A stretch of 64,000 nt of DNA, taken from NCBI RefSeq assembly GCF_004377485.1, contig NZ_SNTY01000003.1, positions 36,886 to 100,885 on the forward strand, written 5' to 3'. Below the pieces are notes generated by a model, which searched no databases, had not been told where the DNA came from, and saw only the letters and a list, made by a program, of their open reading frames with translations. The DNA comes from Alkanindiges illinoisensis. Its GTDB lineage: Bacteria > Pseudomonadota > Gammaproteobacteria > Pseudomonadales > Moraxellaceae. Of this stretch, positions 57,614 through 64,000 are shown in pieces; positions within the stretch are counted from its first letter, which is position 1; every line of letters starts with the position of its first letter. The position numbers and the translations under genes were made by a program.

Positions 57614-59338
57614 ATGAAAGAGTGCGGCACATTTTCTCAGAATACAAGTATTAATAATTGCTATACCGTACTTTATTTTTTAGGTGAAAGTGATGGCTGT
57701 GAGGTGTATCGCATTCAAAATCAAGCCCTTGAACTTAAATTTTTGCGACTCATTAAATCAGAATTGATTGATCAAATTGATTTGGATCGCTTACAAACAG
57801 ATTTAAACCGAATTTCTAAATTTCATCATAAGAATTTAGTGCAATGCGATCCCTTGCAAAATTTTATTAGTCAGGGTGTGAGGTATTATTATTTTTTAAG
57901 TGATTTTATTTCAGGGGAAACATTATCAGATCTATTAATCAGACGAATAAGGCTGAACTTATATACTACATTTGACATTATTCTTGATGTGATGATGGCA
58001 TTAAAGTATTTGCACGATTTACCTGAACAATATATACATGGTTATGTTAATCCAGACAATTTTTATATTTGCTATGATGATAAAAAGATAAAAGCCTATC
58101 TTTTTCCTATAAAAATAAGTCATTACATAAATGGAATAAAATTATCAGTACAAAATAAATTTGATTTATCATATATGGCAACTGATAACTTAGACGGACG
58201 TAAAACAGTTAAGGGTGATATTTTTTCCCTTATGATGGTAATGTATAAATGTTTAACTGGCGTACAGGCTTGGATTTATGATTTTGACTGGCAGGATAGT
58301 TCAGTTGATTTTATTAAAAAACAGATTGAGATTACACGCAAAGTATCTGCCATTAATCATTTATCTTTTTATACAACAGCAGTGGATGAGGATTTTGAAA
58401 AAATTGTTTATAAGGGACTAAATCAAGATTATCAAAATATAGTGGAGTTATCAGAGGCATTACAACATTATGCCAAAGATACATTTATGATTCACAGAAA
58501 ATCAAGTAATGACGCCATTGAGCCTGTGGCTAGCATTCCAAAAAATACGCTAGTAATTAATAAAGGACTATCAGCCATTGCAGGGATGCAAGTGCTTAAA
58601 AAACAACTACAGGATGATATTATCAGCCCTTTGTGTGAATACAGTATATATCAGCATTACCGTATTAGCCCCTTAAATGGAATATTATTGTATGGGGCAG
58701 CAGGATGCGGTAAAACCTATATTGCCCAGAGAATAGCAGAAGAAATTAATTATCATTATATTGAAGTAAAACCTTCAGATTTAGCTAGTTCTTATATTCA
58801 TGGCACACAAGAAAAAATTGGAAGATTGTTTCGCCAAGCAAGAGAAAATGCACCGACATTGATTTTTTTGGATGAAGTCGATGCAATGTTACCCAAAAGG
58901 GATGCAACTAATATCAGTCATCATTATACTGCGGAGGTAAATGAGTTTCTGGCACAGATGACAGATTGTGCCGAACAGAACATTTTTATTATAGCGGCAA
59001 CTAACAGACCGGAAGTTATTGACAATGCTATATTGCGTACTGGGCGTTTAGATAAGTTACTGTATGTGCCGCCTCCTGATTTTAGTACACGACAAGCGTT
59101 ACTAGAAATGTTTTTAGAGGGTAGACCCGTAGATGGGTTTCTGGATACATATACACTAGCCTTTATGACAACAGGTTATGTATCCAGTGATCTAAAATTT
59201 CTGGTCAATGAAGCTGCAAAACTGGCATTGAAAGTGCAAACTGTCATTCGACATGAGCATTTTGAAGAAATACTGAAAAAATACCGTCCATCTATATCAC
59301 ATGAACAAATTACAAAGTATGAAAAATTTCGTTTTTGA
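57614..59338 (+). CDS. Pseudokinase-AAA+ ATPase fusion
   Basis: A 574-residue two-domain protein. Residues 1-290 have the order of a Ser/Thr kinase: a possible VAIK-type Lys region near LELKFLRLIK, then IHGYVNPDNFYI where HRDxxxxN would be (His142, Asp replaced by Tyr144, Asn149 kept), LFP in place of DFG, and a retained alphaF-type GDIFSLMMVMYKCLTG. It is therefore probably catalytically dead. Residues 320-560 are a classic AAA+ domain: Walker A GAAGCGKT (361-368), Walker B LIFLDE (416-421), sensor-1 N464 and arginine-finger RTGR (475-478), like FtsH/Cdc48. It starts 6 bases after the Hsp70 gene. Confidence 0.82.
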   Translation: MKECGTFSQNTSINNCYTVLYFLGESDGCEVYRIQNQALELKFLRLIKSELIDQIDLDRLQTDLNRISKFHHKNLVQCDPLQNFISQGVRYYYFLSDFISGETLSDLLIRRIRLNLYTTFDIILDVMMALKYLHDLPEQYIHGYVNPDNFYICYDDKKIKAYLFPIKISHYINGIKLSVQNKFDLSYMATDNLDGRKTVKGDIFSLMMVMYKCLTGVQAWIYDFDWQDSSVDFIKKQIEITRKVSAINHLSFYTTAVDEDFEKIVYKGLNQDYQNIVELSEALQHYAKDTFMIHRKSSNDAIEPVASIPKNTLVINKGLSAIAGMQVLKKQLQDDIISPLCEYSIYQHYRISPLNGILLYGAAGCGKTYIAQRIAEEINYHYIEVKPSDLASSYIHGTQEKIGRLFRQARENAPTLIFLDEVDAMLPKRDATNISHHYTAEVNEFLAQMTDCAEQNIFIIAATNRPEVIDNAILRTGRLDKLLYVPPPDFSTRQALLEMFLEGRPVDGFLDTYTLAFMTTGYVSSDLKFLVNEAAKLALKVQTVIRHEHFEEILKKYRPSISHEQITKYEKFRF

Positions 59339-59448
59339 TTGGACATAAAGGTAATTACTAATCAAGATATAATTGTATGTACCAATTTCAACTTATCAGG
59401 CGCTCTTAAATTTGATGATGTACGATTGACAGATTGGTATTATAATTA

Positions 59449-60465
59449 TCACAAACCTGCAACAGCCTTTACCCCACGTCTTACTGGCGGGCAGGGTTCA
59501 CCGTAATACTGGCGATCTGCAAAATAACTGGAGCGTACCATGGGTGCCGACCAGATATTGCGAAAGCCTAGATTGCGACCATGTTCTGCATAACGCTCAA
59601 ACTCTTCTGGTGTTACAAAGCGGCTTACTGGCGCATGATTTCTGGAGGGCTGCAAATACTGGCCAATCGTAATGTAATCCACATCATGTGCGCGCAGGTC
59701 ATTAAGCAGTTCAACAACTTCTTCTTCAGTTTCGCCAAGGCCAACCATCAGGCCGCACTTGGTGGGAATATCCGGACACACTTCCTTGAATTTTTTCAGC
59801 AGGTTTAATGAATGCTGGTAATCCGAACCCGGACGCATGGCACGATACAGGCGCGGCACGGTTTCAATATTATGGTTAAACACATCCGGCGGACATTCGC
59901 TCATGATGCGCAGGGCAACATCCATGCGGCCACGAAAGTCCGGCACCAGAATTTCCAGCAAAGTATTCGGGCTGGTTTTACGGGTTTCCAGAATGCAATC
60001 CACAAAATGCTGTGCGCCACCATCCAGCAGGTCGTCGCGGTCTACCGAGGTAATAACCGCATATTTCAGACCCAGCCCGGCAATGGTTTCTGCCATGTGG
60101 CGCGGTTCATCAGCATCCAGTGGATTGGGGCGGCCATGTGCCACATCACAAAACGGGCAGCGACGGGTACAGATATCACCCATAATCATAAAGGTTGCTG
60201 TACCTCCGCCAAAACATTCCGGCAGGTTGGGGCAGGCCGCTTCTTCACATACGGTATGCAGCTTTTGCGCGCGTAAAGTATCTTTAATGCGCTGTACCTC
60301 GGCTGGTGCGGTCATCTTGACCCGAATCCATTCAGGCTTGCGTGGTATGTCAACGGTGGGAATAATCTTGACGGGAATACGTGCTACTTTTTCAGCACCA
60401 CGGAGCTTTTCTCCCTGAACGGCGCGCTGGCCAGTGGGGTTGACAGGAGCATTGGATGAGGTCAT
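59449..60465 (-). CDS. lipA: Lipoyl synthase LipA
   Basis: A 338-residue radical SAM enzyme that inserts sulfur into octanoyl chains. The auxiliary cluster cysteines are in [12 protein letters not shown] and the SAM-cluster motif in CTRRCPFCD; the C-terminal RSSYFA segment is also typical. The ATG at 60465 has AAGGAA upstream; a TTG at 60480 is unlikely. It lies convergent with the end of the Hsp70 island after a spacer of 110 bases and marks the return to core sequence. Confidence 0.94.
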   Translation of the reverse strand: MTSSNAPVNPTGQRAVQGEKLRGAEKVARIPVKIIPTVDIPRKPEWIRVKMTAPAEVQRIKDTLRAQKLHTVCEEAACPNLPECFGGGTATFMIMGDICTRRCPFCDVAHGRPNPLDADEPRHMAETIAGLGLKYAVITSVDRDDLLDGGAQHFVDCILETRKTSPNTLLEILVPDFRGRMDVALRIMSECPPDVFNHNIETVPRLYRAMRPGSDYQHSLNLLKKFKEVCPDIPTKCGLMVGLGETEEEVVELLNDLRAHDVDYITIGQYLQPSRNHAPVSRFVTPEEFERYAEHGRNLGFRNIWSAPMVRSSYFADRQYYGEPCPPVRRGVKAVAGL

Positions 60466-60813
60466 GCCTATTCCTTGCAAGGGTCAAAATAAAGCTGCTG
60501 CTTTCAGCCGAGCCCTGCATTTTGAGCAGAAGAATGTCAGAAAAATTCAGGCGTCCAGTATACGTCAATTGGCCTGAATGCACGACAAGTGATGCACGGG
60601 CTGACGTAGGACGCTTGTATCATTTTTGCATAAATATTGCAGAGTTAGTGGCGTACAACCGACTAAAGTAGTAGCTTGAATTCAAAATTTTGCATCGCAA
60701 GCCAATGCAATTGGCGTACCATAACCTAAACGTCTGCATTTGCTTAAATCCAGTCAGCATAAATCAGTAACCAGAAAGAGTTGTCATTTTAGCATTCATC
60801 AGGAGATCAGTTG

Positions 60814-62232
60814 ATGGCGCGCCAGGAAAAAACCACCAAAAAGCAGTCTTACCAGTATGATGCCATTGTGCTGGGTGCTGGCCCCGCTGGTGAAGGGGCT
60901 GCGATGAAGCTGGCTAAATCCGGCAAAAAGGTTGCAGTTATTGATCAGCGCCATCAGGTCGGCGGCAACTGTGCCCATGTAGGGACAATTCCCAGCAAGG
61001 CCTTGCGGCAAACCGTGTTTAATATTATGCGCTACCAGCGAGACCCGTTATTTCAGAAAGTGGGCGAATGGAAACAGGTGCCGCTGTCAGAGGTACTGCG
61101 TAATGCACACCGGGTGATTGAAGCACAGGTTGATACCCACACGCGCTTTTATGAGCGTAACCAGATTGATGTGCACCATGGTCGTGCATATCTGCAGGAT
61201 GAGCATACTGTGATTGTGCATATGCTGGATGGCGGCAGTGAAACCTTGAGTTTTGATCAGCTGGTGGTTGCGACGGGTAGCCGCCCATATCAGCCCGAAG
61301 GACTGGATTTTAATCATCCCCGGGTGTTTGACAGCGATAAAATCCTGACCCTGAACTATCCCATTCATAAAATTATTATTTATGGCGCCGGGGTGATTGG
61401 CTCTGAATATGCGTCCATTTTTATTGGGCTGGATTACAAGGTCGACCTGATCAATACCCAAGCGCAACTGCTGAATTATCTGGATGATGAAATTGCCGAT
61501 GCCTTATCCTATTACCTGCGCGAGTTGGGTGTGCTGATTCGGCATAATGAGCAAATTGAGCATTTGGAAACCCATGATGACTATGTGGTATTGCACCTGC
61601 AAAGTGGCAAGAAAATCAAGGCAGATGCAATTTTATGGTGCAATGGCCGTTCCGGTAACACTGATGGGCTGGGGCTTGAAAACGTAGGGCTTGCACCAAA
61701 CAGCCGTGGCCAGTTGGCTGTTAATAGCCAATACCAGACTGATGTGCCACATATTTATGCAGCAGGTGATGTGATTGGCTGGCCATCGCTGGCTTCCGCG
61801 GCCTATGACCAAGGACGCTGTGCAGCAGCCAATATGGTGGGCGAGCAGGATGTACAGCCTGTGTTGAATGTGCCAACCGGGATTTATACCATTCCTGAAA
61901 TTTCATCCATTGGGAAAACTGAGCAGCAGCTTACCGATGAAAAAATTCCCTATGAAGTGGGACAGGCTTCCTTCCGGCATTTAGCACGTGCGCAGATAAC
62001 TGGTGAAACCGTAGGTGTGCTCAAAATTCTTTTCCACCGTGAAACGCTAGAGATTTTGGGTATTCATTGTTTTGGCAACAATGCGGCTGAAATTATCCAT
62101 ATTGGTCAGGCCGCCATGCTTAGTCAGGCCAACAATAGCTTGCGTTATTTTGCCAATACCACTTTTAACTATCCTACGATGGCAGAGGCTTATCGGGTGG
62201 CAGCACTCAATGGCATGAACCGGCTATTTTAA
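60814..62232 (+). CDS. sthA: Soluble pyridine nucleotide transhydrogenase
   Basis: A 472-residue flavoprotein: FAD-binding [13 protein letters not shown], then [17 protein letters not shown] where related dehydrogenases have a redox-active Cys pair but only one Cys is present, as in SthA; NAD-binding [17 protein letters not shown]; and a C-terminal dimerisation domain. It equilibrates NADH and NADPH. AGGAGA at 60801 gives the ATG at 60814; a TTG one codon before is unlikely. Confidence 0.92.
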   Translation: MARQEKTTKKQSYQYDAIVLGAGPAGEGAAMKLAKSGKKVAVIDQRHQVGGNCAHVGTIPSKALRQTVFNIMRYQRDPLFQKVGEWKQVPLSEVLRNAHRVIEAQVDTHTRFYERNQIDVHHGRAYLQDEHTVIVHMLDGGSETLSFDQLVVATGSRPYQPEGLDFNHPRVFDSDKILTLNYPIHKIIIYGAGVIGSEYASIFIGLDYKVDLINTQAQLLNYLDDEIADALSYYLRELGVLIRHNEQIEHLETHDDYVVLHLQSGKKIKADAILWCNGRSGNTDGLGLENVGLAPNSRGQLAVNSQYQTDVPHIYAAGDVIGWPSLASAAYDQGRCAAANMVGEQDVQPVLNVPTGIYTIPEISSIGKTEQQLTDEKIPYEVGQASFRHLARAQITGETVGVLKILFHRETLEILGIHCFGNNAAEIIHIGQAAMLSQANNSLRYFANTTFNYPTMAEAYRVAALNGMNRLF

Positions 62233-62303
62233 AAAACGATGTATTGGTTTAAGCCCAGTATTAGCCAAAGATAAATGGGATTAATGAGGTAAAAGTTAAG
62301 CAG

Positions 62304-62340
62304 AAAAAAACCGATCAACGAAGGAGGAAAAGTTGATCGG
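62304..62340 (-). terminator. Terminator after the OmpW-type gene
   Basis: Perfect 9-bp stem (CCGATCAAC 62311-62319, GTTGATCGG 62332-62340) followed on the minus strand by seven T residues (62304-62310). Confidence 0.88.
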
Positions 62341-62397
62341 CAGGAAGTGCAAGCGGCAAATTTTTATAGTAGTAAGGTTTGCAAAAGCAAGGATGGG

Positions 62398-63459
62398 TTA
62401 AAAGCGATAGCCAATACCCAGATAGGTGATCACCGGATTAATGTCAACTTTGGTTTCTGAGCGAATCAGCTCGGACTGATCCTTGTCACTAAGCACCAGA
62501 ATCTTGGCCTTGTTGTTTAGCGCTGCATAGGATACGGATGCAGTGCTAAACCAGCGGTCATTAAAGTCATAAGTAAAACCTGCGGTGGCAAACGGAGCAA
62601 TGCCGGTATCAGCCTTAACTTTTACATAGGGGTTGATGGATGATTTTTCGCCTGCCAGTGCTGCACCCGCTTTGCCATCCAGAACATTCTGAATCTGGTG
62701 ACCCGCAGCAATCAGGTCAGCTTCAACGCCCTTGTTGAGTTTAATGTCATCAAACCATGCATACATGGCGCCAATGCCGATATACGGCCGGAATTTGTTA
62801 ACGCCAGTCTGGCCAAAGTGATATTGCAGGGTAGCTGCCGGTGTCCAGGCACGTACTGAGGCTGCTTTGTCATAAGAATCCAGATTGGTGATTTGGAGGT
62901 CTTTTTGCAAATCCAGATCGGCCAGACCAAGGACGCTGGTATGCGTAGACAACGGGGCAGTGACATTACCGATGCCTTTTAAATCTACTTTAGGCGGAAT
63001 GCCTCCCACCAGCTCTACGGACACATGATCAGTAAAGAAATAATTAAACACCAGACCCAGCGTATCAACATCCTGTGCTTCCAGGCCGGTATTGGGTGAT
63101 TGCCATTGCTCCAGGCCGTATACATTGGCTTTTAGGCCCAGATCAGGCAAATAGCCACCCGTAATCTGTGTATCATCCAGTAAGCCCAGTAGGGCAGTTA
63201 AACCATTTTTATCAACCGCATTTTCAGTAATATCACTTAACCGGATACTGCCTACCCCGGCTTCATAGCCCTCAGGGATAACGGTTTTGTTGGTAAAATT
63301 GTTGGGCTTGCCTTGAGGCATGACATGCAGCCAGCCAGCAGATACGGCAAAGCGCTTAAAGCCATCACCTTCTTTAATGCTGAACAAGGAAGAATCTGCA
63401 AAGGCAGTATGTTGAATGGATAACCCTAACAGGGGAATCATGAGTTTATACAATTTCAT
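62398..63459 (-). CDS. OmpW-family outer-membrane protein
   Basis: A 353-residue protein with a signal peptide ending HTAFAD (about residue 22), amphipathic beta-strand pattern, the YHFG..NKFRPYIGIGAMYAWF segment typical of OmpW/OprG, and a C-terminal Phe for the Bam complex (YLGIGYRF). It is longer than the enterobacterial OmpW (about 210 residues), with extra loops in the first half. GGAG precedes the ATG. OmpW channels pass small hydrophobic molecules; a link to terpene uptake is possible but only inferred. Confidence 0.85.
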   Translation of the reverse strand: MKLYKLMIPLLGLSIQHTAFADSSLFSIKEGDGFKRFAVSAGWLHVMPQGKPNNFTNKTVIPEGYEAGVGSIRLSDITENAVDKNGLTALLGLLDDTQITGGYLPDLGLKANVYGLEQWQSPNTGLEAQDVDTLGLVFNYFFTDHVSVELVGGIPPKVDLKGIGNVTAPLSTHTSVLGLADLDLQKDLQITNLDSYDKAASVRAWTPAATLQYHFGQTGVNKFRPYIGIGAMYAWFDDIKLNKGVEADLIAAGHQIQNVLDGKAGAALAGEKSSINPYVKVKADTGIAPFATAGFTYDFNDRWFSTASVSYAALNNKAKILVLSDKDQSELIRSETKVDINPVITYLGIGYRF

Positions 63460-63873
63460 CTAAAGCTCCGTCTCTTGGCTTTCATGCTTAAAAGCCAGCT
63501 AAAGAACAGACATCAAACATTCCAGTCTGATGTGTTTCCTTACAAGGAGCGATTAAAACGGCTCTACAACAGTAACAATAGCTTAGTTATATGAAAAAAA
63601 ATTCACTATCTCAATTATCTATTGTGATGAAGTAAATTTTCAAAAAAATGAAGTTGAGTGTTATCTGAACAAAAGTATCAATATGAAAAACTAAAAATAT
63701 TGAAAAAATAAATAATTATTGCAACAGTAATATTAAGACTATCACTAGATGGCTTAAATATAATCAATTGAATTTTACCTGTTGCTACACTACACCCTGA
63801 TTATGAAGACTTATGAAGGTAAAATTTCCAGCCTTAAATGCTGAAAGTCAGAACTTATCTGTTACGGATTAGG
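63460..63873. other. AT-rich spacer upstream of the OmpW-type gene
   Basis: A 414-bp AT-rich stretch with no supported gene. It must hold the promoter of the OmpW-type gene; I see no clear operator. Confidence 0.5.
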
Positions 63874-64000
63874 TGTACTAGCTCAAACCTGATCTGACAG
63901 TTACCCGTTTTGATGATGAGTGTCAGGTTAAATTTGAGCTAGATTCTTTTCAGCCCAAATCTGTTTTCCATCAAGCAATGTTTCCATAGGCGTGCGCCCA
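63874..64000 (-). mobile_element. End of an IS481-like element, cut by the window edge
   Basis: On the minus strand the frame 64000-63928 reads GRTPMETLLDGKQIWAEKN…AQI and stops (TAA, complement of 63928-63930), which resembles the end of an integrase-type DDE transposase of the IS481 group. Next to it TGTACTAGCTCAAACC (from 63874) fits an element end beginning TGT. The two arms AGCTCAAA…CTGACA at about 63881-63900 and 63921-63940 are imperfect inverted repeats, matching 16 of 20. Confidence 0.55.

Noticed and set aside
59812..60418. Frames of 154 and 193 codons on the plus strand opposite lipA.
   Set aside because: Shadows of lipA with no ribosome site or domain features.
62311..62340. Inverted repeat as an attachment or protein-binding site.
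   Set aside because: It is followed on the minus strand by seven T residues directly after the OmpW-type gene, so it is a terminator.

Overview
The window reads as chromosomal DNA of a gammaproteobacterium of the order Pseudomonadales, most likely Moraxellaceae (Acinetobacter or Alkanindiges relatives). This is inferred from gene order (ruvA-ruvB-ybgC-tolQRAB-pal; purM/purN beside perM-hda), a pair of CSLREA/GlyGly-CTERM surface proteins of a type I associate with Acinetobacter, and a Moraxellaceae-like IS982 transposase. No rRNA, tRNA or CRISPR array was found.

Layout. 1-7.4 kb: end of lolC, lolD, comEC, a lipid A acyltransferase homologue, sppA and an alpha/beta hydrolase. 7.5-7.9 kb: an AT-rich orphan gene. 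8-18.5 kb: a complete-looking acyclic terpene utilisation cluster (atuA-B-C-D-D'-E-F, one strand) with the TetR-type atuR divergent from atuA and two matching palindromes between them. The two acyl-CoA dehydrogenase genes are a tandem pair sharing a 105-bp identical patch. 18.6-22.5 kb: purN/purM, perM, hda. 22.6-27.1 kb: two overlapping genes for large exported CSLREA proteins with a GlyGly-CTERM-like tail. 27.1-30.6 kb: an ECF-type sigma factor with a small membrane protein and a DUF3106 protein, a SPOUT rRNA methyltransferase, and fbp. 30.7-40 kb: pal, tolB, tolA, tolR, tolQ, ybgC, a repeat-rich spacer, ruvB, ruvA, dgt. 40-41.1 kb: an exported LEA-like gene broken by a single in-frame stop. 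41.4-51.1 kb: purL, a YqfO/NIF3-type protein, an NMN adenylyltransferase, a YceI protein, bcp, a small exported protein, queC, queE, dapD. 51.2-59.3 kb: an AT-rich accessory island. 59.4-64 kb: lipA, sthA, an OmpW-type porin and the tip of an IS481-like element.

The island at 51.6-59.3 kb is the most unusual part. Four tightly packed genes encode a J-like protein with a C-terminal membrane anchor, a GrpE-like protein with a signal peptide, a periplasmic coiled coil and one membrane segment, a long Hsp70, and a pseudokinase fused to an AAA+ ATPase. Together they look like a membrane-tethered Hsp70 machine coupled to an unfoldase-type motor. The first gene is split by an IS982-family element with an 8-bp target duplication; removing the element and one duplication restores a 526-residue reading frame exactly.

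Two repeat families were also found. One is a 97-bp MITE-like element with two nearly identical copies in opposite orientation and one decayed copy whose hairpin arms have co-varied. The other is a cluster of TTATCCT boxes and hairpins immediately downstream of, and touching, the 3' end of ruvB.
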